The notes: generated by a model from the letters alone, not told the origin. Positions 33,663 through 43,645 are shown, numbered from the stretch's first letter. The stretch is DNA of 64,000 bases from Lutibaculum sp963816555 (GCA_963816555.1 CAWFLD010000004.1:248001-312000); one strand, 5' to 3'. A program made the numbers and translations.

Positions 33663-33946
33663 CGTCCCTTCCCCTCAGGTCGCGTCAGCCTCGCGCGCGA
33701 CGGTTCACGTGCCGCTCTCCATACGCGGGCATGCCGGTCAAATCAATGAAGCGGCCGGCGCCCGGCTGCCTTGGCGCGGCTCATTGTATTGACGATATGA
33801 ATGAGCTAGGTTTCGCACGCTCTAGCGGACGGCCCGCCTGCCCCTGTTCCGGCGGGCTCGTCCTGTTGCTTCTCGACCATGGGAACGCCCGGCCCGGCCC
33901 ACCGCCGTTGCCCCGCGTCATGTCCTTGATGTCAGGTTTTATCCGA
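33663..33946. other. Divergent intergenic region, zeta gene / purC
   Basis: This 284-base region must carry promoters for both directions. Around 33785-33815 it is relatively AT-rich (TTGTATTGACGATATG), where TTGTAT and TAGGTT are 17 bases apart on the plus strand. I see no riboswitch-like conserved core that I can name and no purine-box element. Confidence 0.4.
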
Positions 33947-34712
33947 ATGAATCGTCGCCGCAGAATTTACGAAGGCAAGGCCAAGATCCTGTACGAGGGT
34001 CCCGAGCCCGGCACGCTGGTGCAGCACTTCAAGGACGACGCGACGGCGTACAACAACCAGAAGCATGCCCAGATCGAGGGCAAGGGCGTCCTGAACAACA
34101 GGATCTCGGAATTCATCTTCCAGAACCTGAACGCGATCGGCGTGCCGACCCACTTCATCCGCCGCCTGAACATGCGCGAGCAGCTGATCCGCGAGGTCGA
34201 GATCATCCCGCTCGAGCTCGTGGTGCGCAACGTCGCGGCCGGCTCGCTGTCGAAGCGGCTCGGCATGGAGGAAGGCGTCCAGCTGCCGCGCTCGATCATC
34301 GAGTTCTACTACAAGAACGACGAGCTCGGCGACCCGATGGTCTCCGAGGAGCACATCACGGCCTTCGGCTGGGCGAGCCCGCAGGAGATCGACGACATGA
34401 TGTCGCTCGCCCTGCGCGTGAACGACTTCCTCACGGGCCTCTTCCTCGGCGTCGGCATCCGCCTCGTCGACTTCAAGATCGAGCTCGGCCGGCTCTACGA
34501 GGGCGAGATGATGCGCATCGTCGTCGCCGACGAGATCAGCCCCGATTCGTGCCGGCTGTGGGACATGAAGTCGGGCGAGAAGCTCGACAAGGACCGCTTC
34601 CGCCGCGACATGGGCGGCCTCGTGGAGGCCTACCAGGAGGTCGCGCGCCGGCTCGGCATCATGACCGGCAACGAGTTCGAACCGGCCCTCCGGCCCCGTC
34701 CTGGTCAAGTGA
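33947..34712 (+). CDS. purC: SAICAR synthetase, one-base frame slip near the 3' end
   Basis: PurC joins aspartate to CAIR in purine synthesis. It begins MNRRRRIYEGKAKILYEGPE and contains RRLNMREQLIREVEIIPLE, VVRNVAAGSLSKRLG and ADEISPDSCRLWD. A T too many at 34676-34677 (GAGTTCGAAC) abolishes the stop and fuses the frame to purS. With it removed the protein ends SNRPSGPVLVK at a TGA (34710-34712), giving 254 residues, the family length, eight bases before the purS ATG. The apparent PurC-PurS fusion is therefore judged an artefact. Confidence 0.93.
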
Positions 34713-34720
34713 GCGGCGCC

Positions 34721-34960
34721 ATGAAGGCGAACGTCACGGTCACGCTGAAGACCGGCGTCCTCGACCCGCAGGGCAAGGCGATCGAGGGCGCGCTGCACTC
34801 GCTGGGCTTCGACGGCGTCGAGAACGTCCGCCAGGGCAAGCTGATCGAGCTCGAGATCCCCGAGACCGACCGCGAGGCGGCGCGCCGCCAGGTCGAGGAG
34901 ATGTGCGAGAAGCTGCTCGCCAACACGGTGATCGAGAGCTACCGCATCGAGCTGGTGTGA
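34721..34960 (+). CDS. purS: FGAM synthase subunit PurS
   Basis: The 79-residue PurS subunit couples PurQ and PurL in FGAM synthase, channelling ammonia. It starts MKANVTVTLKTGVLDPQGKA and includes ALHSLGFDGVENVRQGKLIELE, full length for the family. Presence of PurS matches the small-type PurL encoded downstream. The in-frame read-through from purC depends on the single-base slip described for purC. Confidence 0.93.
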   Translation: MKANVTVTLKTGVLDPQGKAIEGALHSLGFDGVENVRQGKLIELEIPETDREAARRQVEEMCEKLLANTVIESYRIELV

Positions 34961-35129
34961 GGCGGCGCGGGATCGACTCCCGCCGTCCCTCCCGCCCGGC
35001 CGCCCCGGATCCAGGGACACGCGCCGTGCCCGAGGCACGGCATCGCGACGAGGCCCGGCAGCCCGGACTTGATCCGGAGCCCGCGGGCCCGCATAGGAAG
35101 CGCTTCGGACCGATCGTGACGCCACGCCC
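34961..35129. repeat. purS-purQ spacer with inverted GC-rich repeats
   Basis: This 169-base spacer interrupts an otherwise tight purine operon. It holds several short inverted repeats, for example CGTGCC/GGCACGG near 35025-35040 and CCGGACTTGATCCGG near 35063-35077, and CCGGATCC at about 35005. This resembles the small palindromic intergenic repeats scattered in Hyphomicrobiales genomes. Only one copy is recognisable in this window, so the repeat status is an inference. Confidence 0.35.
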
Positions 35130-35816
35130 ATGAAATCAGCCATCATCCTGTTTCCCGGCATCAACCGCGAGCGCGACATGGCGCGGGCGCTGCGGCTCGC
35201 CGGCAGCGACGAGCCGTCGATCGTCTGGCACAAGGAGACGAGCCTGCCGGACGTCGACCTGATCGTGCTGCCGGGCGGCTTCTCCTACGGCGACTACCTG
35301 CGCTGCGGCGCGATCGCCGCGCGCTCGCCGGTCATGCGCGAGGTGGTGAAGCGCGCCGGGGACGGCGTGAGCGTGCTCGGCGTCTGCAACGGCTTCCAGA
35401 TCCTGATCGAGGCGGGGCTGCTGCCCGGCGCGCTGATGCGCAACCGCGAGCTCAGGTTCATCTGCCGCGACGTGCACCTGAAGATCGAGACGAACGCCAC
35501 CCGCTTCACCTCGGGCTACGAGGCGGGCCAGGTGATCCGCGTGCCCGTGGCGCACGGCGAGGGCAACTACTTCGCCGACGAGGAGACGCTGAAGCGGCTC
35601 GAGGGCGACGGCCGCGTCGTCTTCCGCTACTGCGCCGCCGACGGCAGCCTGACGGACGAGGCCAACCGCAACGGCTCGGTCGACGCCATCGCCGGCATCC
35701 TCAACGCGCGCGGCAACGTCATGGGCATGATGCCCCACCCCGAGGACCACGTGGAGCCGCACCAGGGCTCGACCGACGGGCTGAAGATGTTCCAGTCGAT
35801 CCTCGCCGCCGCCTGA
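35130..35816 (+). CDS. purQ: FGAM synthase glutaminase subunit PurQ
   Basis: A 228-residue class I glutamine amidotransferase. KSAIILFPGINRERDMARAL at the start, LPGGFSYGDYLRCGAI, the catalytic Cys in VLGVCNGFQILIEAGLLPGAL and the His/Glu of MMPHPEDHVEP are all present. It supplies ammonia to PurL. It is followed by purL after 24 bases. Confidence 0.96.
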   Translation: MKSAIILFPGINRERDMARALRLAGSDEPSIVWHKETSLPDVDLIVLPGGFSYGDYLRCGAIAARSPVMREVVKRAGDGVSVLGVCNGFQILIEAGLLPGALMRNRELRFICRDVHLKIETNATRFTSGYEAGQVIRVPVAHGEGNYFADEETLKRLEGDGRVVFRYCAADGSLTDEANRNGSVDAIAGILNARGNVMGMMPHPEDHVEPHQGSTDGLKMFQSILAAA

Positions 35817-35840
35817 CCAGACCGCCCCCCAGAGCCCCAC

Positions 35841-38061
<2,221 letters not shown>

Positions 38062-38079
38062 GGAGGCCGAAGACGCCCC

Positions 38080-38313
38080 ATGCCGATGGACGCCAACCAG
38101 ATCGAGACCCTGATCAAGACCCACATCCCGGACGCCAAGGTGACGATCCGCGACCTCGCCGGCGACAGCGACCACTATGCGGCGATCGTGGTGTCGGAGG
38201 CGTTCCGCGGCAAGTCGCGCGTCCAGCAGCACCAGATGGTCTACCAGGCGCTCCAGGGCCAGATGGGCGGCGCGCTGCACGCCCTCGCGCTGCAGACGAG
38301 CGCCCCGGACTGA
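38080..38313 (+). CDS. bolA: BolA family protein
   Basis: A 77-residue BolA/YrbA-like protein. KVTIRDLAGDSDHYAAIVVSEAF contains the conserved DSDH loop histidine used for Fe-S or metal coordination, and RVQQHQMVYQALQGQMGG forms the C-terminal helix. BolA proteins pair with monothiol CGFS glutaredoxins, and the next gene is exactly such a glutaredoxin. Probably involved in Fe-S cluster trafficking or iron sensing. Confidence 0.94.
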   Translation: MPMDANQIETLIKTHIPDAKVTIRDLAGDSDHYAAIVVSEAFRGKSRVQQHQMVYQALQGQMGGALHALALQTSAPD

Positions 38314-38368
38314 GAACAGGGCGGGCCCGCCCGAGCGGCGCCGCCGGAGACACCGAAAGGCATCGACG

Positions 38369-38710
38369 ATGAAAGAAATCCACGCCTGGATCGACAACGC
38401 GGTGAAGACCAACGACGTGGTCGTGTTCATGAAGGGCACGCCCGACTTCCCGCAGTGCGGCTTTTCCGGCCAGGTCGTCCAGATCCTCGACTATGTCGGC
38501 GTGCCCTACCAGGGCGTGAACGTCCTCGAGGACGACGGCCTGCGCCAGAGCATCAAGGACTACTCGAACTGGCCGACCATCCCGCAGCTCTACGTCAAGG
38601 GCGAGTTCGTCGGCGGCTGCGACATCATCCGCGAGATGTTCCAGTCGGGCGAATTGCAGCAGATGTTCGTCGAGAAGGGCCTCGCCCCCAGCGAGCAGCA
38701 GACGGCCTGA
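38369..38710 (+). CDS. grxD: Monothiol glutaredoxin (Grx4/GrxD family)
   Basis: A 113-residue CGFS glutaredoxin. VVVFMKGTPDFPQCGFSGQVV contains the single active cysteine; NWPTIPQLYVKGEFVGGCDI gives the glutathione-binding TVP-like and GG parts. It carries Fe-S clusters with BolA. The last 22 codons and the terminator are copied 3.6 kb downstream (42236-42369). Confidence 0.96.
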   Translation: MKEIHAWIDNAVKTNDVVVFMKGTPDFPQCGFSGQVVQILDYVGVPYQGVNVLEDDGLRQSIKDYSNWPTIPQLYVKGEFVGGCDIIREMFQSGELQQMFVEKGLAPSEQQTA

Positions 38711-38778
38711 GGCCGCCCGCCCCGGCACGGCCGGCAGACGAGACGATCAAGGGCGCCACGGGCGCCCTTTTTCGTTGG
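38645..38778 (+). repeat. Left copy of 134-bp direct repeat (grxD 3' end plus terminator)
   Basis: Bases 38645-38778 align without gaps to 42236-42369 with 7 mismatches, about 95 percent identity by hand count. The repeat covers the last 21 or so codons of grxD, the stop codon and the terminator. This copy belongs to the intact gene. The pair looks like the attachment-site duplication made when an element enters the 3' end of a gene. Confidence 0.9.
38751..38775 (+). terminator. Rho-independent terminator of grxD
   Basis: GGGCGCC-ACG-GGCGCCC (38751-38767) is followed by TTTTT and CGTTGG. It is a textbook stem with T-run about 40 bases after the grxD stop, ending the purine-bolA-grxD transcription unit. 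Confidence 0.92.
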
Positions 38779-39058
38779 CTGGGGGTGGCAGCTTCCGAAG
38801 CCGATCGGGGGCTGAGGTTTTCGAGCGGTCGCGGCCGGAGCTTGAAGGGCGGCGACAAGAGTCGAGCCCCGCAGGGCGGCTTTGCAAAGGCGATCCCTGC
38901 CCGACCCACGTATGGCAAGGGTTGAAACCCAAGCTGGAAAGAATACCGATGTTGACGTAACGTAATCTCCGGGCTGTTGGGCAGCGCGCTGCCGGAGAAA
39001 GTCGGTGAACGGAGGTCGTGGCGGCTCTCGCACAGCCGCAATGGACGGCACAATTACG
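38779..39058. other. Non-coding region at the left end of the accessory insert
   Basis: About 280 bases between the grxD terminator and the first LuxR-type gene, with no supported gene. It is less GC-rich around 38930-38985, where TTGAAACCC, GGAAAGAATACC and TTGACGTAACGTAATC occur, and probably contains the promoter of the LuxR-type pair. ACGTAACGTAA has a short direct repeat that could be an operator half-site. No integrase-like frame or tRNA is present. Confidence 0.4.
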
Positions 39059-40202
39059 ATGGAGGAGCAGCTCCATCTGCTTATCGCGGAGATTTATGCC
39101 TCCGCCTTCGAGCCCGAGCTGATCGGCCTGGCGCTCAAACGCCTGTGCCACCTCACAAGCAGCTCCAGTGGCGTCTTCGCCTATCATATCGATGGGGTTA
39201 TCGGGCGAGACCTCATGGAGAACCTCGACCCGGCCCTCCAAGGGCCGGTCCACGAGTTGCAGCACCAGAACCTTTATTTTCAGCGTCGAGAGCTCGTGCC
39301 GCAGGGCCGGGCCGTCCGCGGGGAGGAACTCGCTCCCCTGGAGGAGTGGCGCGGGCTCGAGCTCTTCCACGACATCTTCGAGCCGAACGGCATCGTGAGG
39401 TTTCTCGGGCTGTCCGTGGTGAACGAGCCGCGCCTGTTCGTGGAGGTCTCGCTGTTCCGGCCGGAGGCGCGCGAAAGCTTCGGTGAACAGGAACTGCGGC
39501 TCGGGAACATCGTTTCGCGGCACCTGGCTCACGCCGCGCAGGCGGCCCGAGGACTTCGCGCAGATGCGAGCCCGCACTGCCTGTCTCGCGGATGCCTTCG
39601 ATCGCGTGAGCGACGGATGCATCCTCGTCGAGGCGACGGGACACCTGCTACACGCCAACGCCGCTGCGGAGCGGATCCTGAGCCGCGGCAGTCCGCTGCG
39701 GGTGGTTGGTGGCCGCGTCAGGCCGTCGAGCAGTCTCGACCGCGAGGCCTGGGCGAGGCTGCTTCATCGTCTCGGGCGACGGGACGCGCCGGCCGGTGAC
39801 GCGATAGGCCTGGGCACAGGAAGCGGTTGTCGGCTCGATGTGATCTCGGCCCCTTTGGGCACCGAGCAGGCGGAGCGGCTGGGCCTGATAGCCGCCGTCG
39901 CGGCGCCGGCGGGCCTGCTGCTGATGCGCGACCCGAATGTCCGTTCCCCGTGTCCGAGCGAGCTTCTCGTCCGGCTCTTCGACATGACCTGCGCCGAGGC
40001 TGCGCTCGCGGCGGCACTCGCGGGTGGGCAGACGTTGTCCGGCTATGCCGAGCGCACCGAGCGCAGCCTCAACACGGTCAAGACGCATCTCAAGGCGGTC
40101 TTCGCAAAGACCGGCACCTCGCGACAGGCGGAAGTCGTCCGCCTCGTCGCCGATCTGTCGCGGCTCAGCGCCGGTCGGTACGGGGCGGATTCCAGGAGCT
40201 GA
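39059..40202 (+). CDS. LuxR-type regulator with PAS-like sensor, first copy, one-base frame slip
   Basis: After repair of an extra C at 39546-39548 (GCGGCCCGAGG) this is one protein of about 380 residues. Residues 1-170 are an unnamed sensor region (MEEQLHLLIAEIYASAFEPE start). Residues about 180-300 resemble a PAS domain (AFDRVSDGCILVEATGHLLHAN). The C-terminus is a LuxR/GerE helix-turn-helix with RSLNTVKTHLKAVFAKTGTSRQ. Start 39059 aligns with the paralogue's start; ATG 39041 and GTG 39005 are alternatives. It is paralogous along its whole length to the gene 5 bases downstream. Confidence 0.8.
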
Positions 40203-40206
40203 TCCG

Positions 40207-41331
40207 ATGCGGGAAGAGGACCTCCACGCGCTGATCGGCGACATCTACGACGCCTCGCTGGAAGACGAGGTTCCCATGGAGCTGCTCGCTCGCCTCGCGC
40301 GCGCCACCCGCAGCACCGTCGCCATGCCCGACATCTTCGAGCCCCCGGGCCGGCTCAAGGAGACGCCGATCTACGGCGGCGATCCCGCGGACCGACGCAT
40401 CGCAAACGAATACGCGCATCTCAACCTGAACATTCAGCGGGCGCACCTTTTCCGGCCTGGGCGCGCCATTCGCGGCGAGGAGGTCGCCTCGTTCGACGAA
40501 TGGCGCGGCAATCCGATCCTGAACGAGTTGTGGATCCCGGCGGGGACCATTCACATGCTGCACCTGACCGGTCTTCACGGACCGGACCAGCACGCCGGAA
40601 TATCCCTCTGGCGCGGGTTCGACGGCGGCCCCTACGACGATGCGGAACTCGCGGAAGGCCACGTGCTGGCCCGGCACCTGCGGCGCGCGCTGGAGTTCGG
40701 CAGGCGGTTTGGAGCGGCCATGGGCCGGGCCGGGCTGCTCGAGGAGGCGATGGCGGCGATGACGACGGCCTGCCTCCTGATAGACGCCCGCGGCAGGATC
40801 CTGCGCGCGAATGCCAGGGCCGAGCAGATCCTGGCGTCCGGCGAACCGCTCCGCGTCGCCGGAGGTCGACTTGAAGCCGTTCATGAACCGAATGTGGGCC
40901 GTTGGCGAACCGTCCTGGGGCGGCTTGCCGCGACCGACACGCCGGCCACGGGCACAGCTGCGCTGCTCGAAGGACCGGGCGCTCCGATTCTCATACACGC
41001 GGTGCCGCTGCGCGCGGCTGCGGCAGAGCAGTGGGGCGTCCAGCGGGACGCCGTGTCGCTCGGTCTCGTCCTGATGCAGTCGCAGGACGGCGCGCCCGTC
41101 TCTGCCTCACGGACGCTCATGGCGCTTTTCGGGCTCACGCCCGCCGAGGCCGAACTGGCGCTGGCCCTGCAGTCCGGCGAGACTCTCCCCCGTTATGCCG
41201 ACCGGCACGGCCGCAGCCTCAACACGGTGAAGACGCACATGAAAGCCGTCTTCGCCAAGACGGAAACGCACCGGCAGGCCGATCTCATCCGACTTCTCTC
41301 GTCGCTCGGATCCTTCAACATCGGCTCCTGA
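40207..41331 (+). CDS. LuxR-type regulator with PAS-like sensor, second copy
   Basis: A 374-residue intact paralogue of the preceding gene. It starts MREEDLHALIGDIYDASLED, shares RAIRGEEVASFDEWRGNPIL with the first copy's RAVRGEELAPLEEWRGLEL, has a PAS-like part (TACLLIDARGRILRANARAEQIL) and a C-terminal helix-turn-helix, LTPAEAELALALQSGETL then RSLNTVKTHMKAVFAKTETHRQ. AGGAG lies 10 bases upstream of the ATG, five bases after the first copy's stop. No receiver domain or autoinducer-binding signature is seen, so the ligand is unknown. Confidence 0.85.
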   Translation: MREEDLHALIGDIYDASLEDEVPMELLARLARATRSTVAMPDIFEPPGRLKETPIYGGDPADRRIANEYAHLNLNIQRAHLFRPGRAIRGEEVASFDEWRGNPILNELWIPAGTIHMLHLTGLHGPDQHAGISLWRGFDGGPYDDAELAEGHVLARHLRRALEFGRRFGAAMGRAGLLEEAMAAMTTACLLIDARGRILRANARAEQILASGEPLRVAGGRLEAVHEPNVGRWRTVLGRLAATDTPATGTAALLEGPGAPILIHAVPLRAAAAEQWGVQRDAVSLGLVLMQSQDGAPVSASRTLMALFGLTPAEAELALALQSGETLPRYADRHGRSLNTVKTHMKAVFAKTETHRQADLIRLLSSLGSFNIGS

Positions 41332-41354
41332 GCAGGGGCGGCGCTTGCAGTTTC

Positions 41355-41392
41355 GCGCATCTCACCCGGACGGGTGAGGCGCGCCCCCTTCC
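41355..41392 (+). terminator. Hairpin after the LuxR-type pair
   Basis: CTCACCC-GGAC-GGGTGAG (41361-41378) is a perfect 7-bp stem extended by GCGC/GCGC on the outside. It is followed by CCCCCTTCC rather than a T-run, so it may be a weak terminator or an RNA element in front of the next gene, whose start is 50 bases further on. Confidence 0.45.
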
Positions 41393-41440
41393 TCACTCGC
41401 TAGCCTTTCTCGGCGAAACACCCCTTCGGGAGGGTCGGTC

Positions 41441-41911
41441 ATGGCGGGTGAAGACGTGATCGGATGGCTGGCCGCAGCGCTGACCGTGGCAACCTTCTCC
41501 ATGCGGTCGATGCGGCCGCTGCGCATCACGGCGATTGCCGCGAATTTCGCCTTCATCGCCTACGGCTCGATGCGCGGCCTCCCGCCGGTCCTTGCCCTCC
41601 ATCTCCTGCTTCTGCCCTGCAACGTCATCCGTCTCGCCGAGCTCAACGACGAGGCGCGATGGACATCGGCCGAGGCCGACCCCCGGCCGGCAAAGGAAGG
41701 CTCGCGCCCAGCCCTCGCGAGCGATCTCCTGCAAGGAGGCTCCGATGATCGATCTCATGAATGCGATGATGCTGTGGCTGTCCCTGTTGTACGGGCTCCC
41801 GCAGACCGCCGAGGTTCCGACGCTCGCCTACATGCCGGCGGAGCGTCTGGCGCAGTTGCGCTACGCCACGCCCGCGACGGGCGCGGAGGCAGACGTGATG
41901 GCCGTCTATGA
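41441..41911 (+). CDS. Small membrane protein, YgjV-like three-helix module, copy 1
   Basis: The first 70 residues form three closely spaced hydrophobic helices: DVIGWLAAALTVATFSMRSM, LRITAIAANFAFIAYGSMRG and PPVLALHLLLLPCNVIRLAE. The pattern matches the gene at 43685 and the YgjV-like or Popeye-type membrane modules I recall from rhizobia. The remaining frame (to 41911) overlaps the next gene by 167 bases and is low-complexity, so the true end is probably earlier, possibly at the TGA at 41746-41748 after an indel, which would give an ATGA overlap. Function unknown. Confidence 0.6.
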   Translation: MAGEDVIGWLAAALTVATFSMRSMRPLRITAIAANFAFIAYGSMRGLPPVLALHLLLLPCNVIRLAELNDEARWTSAEADPRPAKEGSRPALASDLLQGGSDDRSHECDDAVAVPVVRAPADRRGSDARLHAGGASGAVALRHARDGRGGRRDGRL

Positions 41912-42167
41912 CGACCGGACGGAGACGATCTACCTGCGCCCCGACTGGAGCGAAGACAGCGGCATCGACCTGTCGATTCTCGTGCACGAACTTGTGCACC
42001 ACCTCCAGCACGTCGCCGGGCGGACCTACCGCTGCCCGGGCGAGCGCGAGCAGCTCGCCTTCACCGCGCAGGCCGAGTGGCTTCTGCAATACGGCGAGAC
42101 ACTGGAGAGCGCCTTCGGCCTCGATCCCGTTTCGCTCAAGCTCGCCACCATGTGCCTGCCATACTAG
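41745..42167 (+). CDS. Small HExxH protein (putative zinc-binding, DUF6647-like)
   Basis: A 140-residue protein with a strong ribosome binding site (AAGGAGG, six bases before the ATG). A short hydrophobic N-terminus (MNAMMLWLSLLYGLPQTAEV) could be a signal or anchor. The centre has IYLRPDWSEDSGIDLSILVH and then HELVHHLQHVAG, a HExxH zinc-peptidase-like motif near residue 85. RCPGEREQLAFTAQAEWLL follows, with a possible third ligand Glu, and the end is rich in hydrophobics. It is far shorter than true zincin peptidases, so activity is uncertain. The family name is from memory. Confidence 0.7.
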   Translation: MIDLMNAMMLWLSLLYGLPQTAEVPTLAYMPAERLAQLRYATPATGAEADVMAVYDDRTETIYLRPDWSEDSGIDLSILVHELVHHLQHVAGRTYRCPGEREQLAFTAQAEWLLQYGETLESAFGLDPVSLKLATMCLPY

Positions 42168-42235
42168 GGGACGAAGGCGTGGAGGACACGAACGACGGCG
42201 ATGATGTCATGGATGCGCAACCAACCGGGGTGCGG

Positions 42236-42369
42236 TCCGGCGAGTTGCAGCAGATGTTCGTCGAGAAGGGCCTCGCCCCCAGCGAGGAGCAGACGGCCTG
42301 AGGCCGTGCGCTCCGGCACGTCCGGCAGACGAGACGATCAAGGGCGCCACGGGCGCCCTTTTTCGTTGG
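42236..42369 (+). repeat. Right copy of 134-bp direct repeat (grxD fragment plus terminator)
   Basis: This copy matches 38645-38778 and still translates to SGELQQMFVEKGLAPSEEQTA and a stop, but lacks the rest of grxD. It therefore is a fragment left by insertion or duplication, not a gene. The flanking 42168-42235 and 42370-42543 are non-coding; 42370-42543 probably holds the promoter of the winged-helix regulator (the AT-rich GGTTATATG lies near 42494-42502). Confidence 0.9.
42342..42363 (+). terminator. Second copy of the grxD-type terminator
   Basis: GGGCGCC-ACG-GGCGCCC followed by TTTTT, identical to the grxD terminator. Here it would end transcription coming from the HExxH gene, so it may still work although displaced. 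Confidence 0.85.
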
Positions 42370-42543
42370 GGCGGGGCCTAATCGGACGATCGAGGGCTAC
42401 GTCACGCCCGTGGCGTGCGACGGGGAACATGCGGCACGCGAGGTCCGCCTGCACCTCCGCTCGTCCGGGAAAATCGACGAACGCTCTTGCGTCAGGTTAT
42501 ATGCTGGACCGGAACATCGCCGGATCGCACGTCTACGTGGCTC

Positions 42544-43422
42544 ATGATCGAAGCATTCGCGACGGACTTGCCCGCCCATCGTTCACGAGAGGAAATCTTC
42601 TCGCATCCGCGTTTTCCGGAAGCACGCAACGCGCTGATCGACGCCATGCTCGGCCTTTACGAGCATCAGCCGTTCCTCAACCGGCTCCTGCTCGAGGCCG
42701 GGCGCACCGTCGTCTTCGCGGTGCTGATGTGCCTGCATGCGCGTTACGACGAGGCGGAACGGGCCACGTGGCCGACGCTGCGGCTCCTCAACCAGTCGAT
42801 GGCAGGATTCGGGCTTTCGAGCCCGCGCCGCACCGCCGACCTCGTCTCGCGCCTCATCAAGACCGGCTATGTGGAGCAGGTCTCCCAGGGCAGCGACCGC
42901 CGCGTCCGCATCCTTCGGCCAACCGAGAGGATGGTCGAACAGGATCTGGACTGGCTGGCTTCGCACTACGTTCCCCTGCAGGTGCTGTATCCGGACCCGG
43001 GCTACGGCCCGATCATGCAGCGCGACCGCGCGTTCCAGCGAATCCATCGGCAGGTTTCCGTCAGCATGTTCCCGCACGCGGCCCAGCTCCTCGCGCGCAA
43101 CCCGACCATGGTGCAGTTCATGGTCCGCGAAGCCGGCATGATGATCCTCATCAAGCTGCTGCAGCTTGCCGGTCCGGGGGCGGCGAGCACGACGCCGATC
43201 TTCTACTCGGATATCGGCGCCCGTTTCGGCGTTTCGCGCACACAGGTCCGCAAGCTGCTGGAAGAGGCGGAAGGGCAAGGGCTGGTGCGTCTGACGCACG
43301 GCCGCGGCCGCACGGCTCAGCTCACGCCGACGTTGGTCGACGCGTTCGACCGCTTCATCGCCGACACGATGGAAGCCCACGACCTGTCATACCGGATGGC
43401 GCAAGACGGCGCGGCGGGCTAG
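42544..43422 (+). CDS. Transcriptional regulator with two winged-helix domains
   Basis: A 292-residue protein with no full-length family I recognise. Two segments look like MarR-type winged helices: about 95-150 (MAGFGLSSPRRTADLVSRLI, then KTGYVEQVSQGSDRRVRILRPTERM) and about 220-275 (YSDIGARFGVSRTQVRKLLE, then EAEGQGLVRLTHGRGRTAQLTP). Both show helix-turn-helix, then a short beta wing with Arg/Gly, suggesting an internal duplication. The N-terminal 90 residues are helical. It lies just outside the right repeat and before the second small membrane gene. Confidence 0.7.
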   Translation: MIEAFATDLPAHRSREEIFSHPRFPEARNALIDAMLGLYEHQPFLNRLLLEAGRTVVFAVLMCLHARYDEAERATWPTLRLLNQSMAGFGLSSPRRTADLVSRLIKTGYVEQVSQGSDRRVRILRPTERMVEQDLDWLASHYVPLQVLYPDPGYGPIMQRDRAFQRIHRQVSVSMFPHAAQLLARNPTMVQFMVREAGMMILIKLLQLAGPGAASTTPIFYSDIGARFGVSRTQVRKLLEEAEGQGLVRLTHGRGRTAQLTPTLVDAFDRFIADTMEAHDLSYRMAQDGAAG

Positions 43423-43620
43423 CCGTCACGCCAATCGATGCAAAGTGTTCCGTTGCCGCCTCGACTTTCGTCGTCTTAGATTCTGGCACGAAATTCATCG
43501 CGGTCACTTGCATCAATACTCTGAATATCTGAGTGCGTCGTCACGCCGCGAATGACGTGCATCGGGCAGGCAGGCGAAATCGATCCAGCGCGAGGGCGTC
43601 CGGCAACGGCGCAGCCTTGA

Positions 43621-43645
43621 GGGACCTCCATACCTGGGAGGTCCC
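43621..43645 (+). promoter_or_regulatory. Perfect 9-bp palindrome upstream of small membrane gene
   Basis: GGGACCTCC and GGAGGTCCC are separated by 7 bases (ATACCTG). It lies 40 bases before the ATG at 43685 in a 260-base gap. No T-run follows, so it is more likely an operator or an RNA hairpin in the leader than a terminator. It could also end the upstream regulator transcript weakly. Confidence 0.5.

Noticed and set aside
39480..39620. Phase-variable switching of the first LuxR-type gene
   Set aside because: The slip is at CCC within GCGGCCCGAGG, not in a homopolymer or tandem repeat, and matches the window-wide pattern of single extra bases.
42077..42301. Possible small gene ending in the grxD-like C-terminus
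   Set aside because: Overlaps the HExxH gene in another frame, has no start signal, and contains only the grxD fragment; better described as the repeat.
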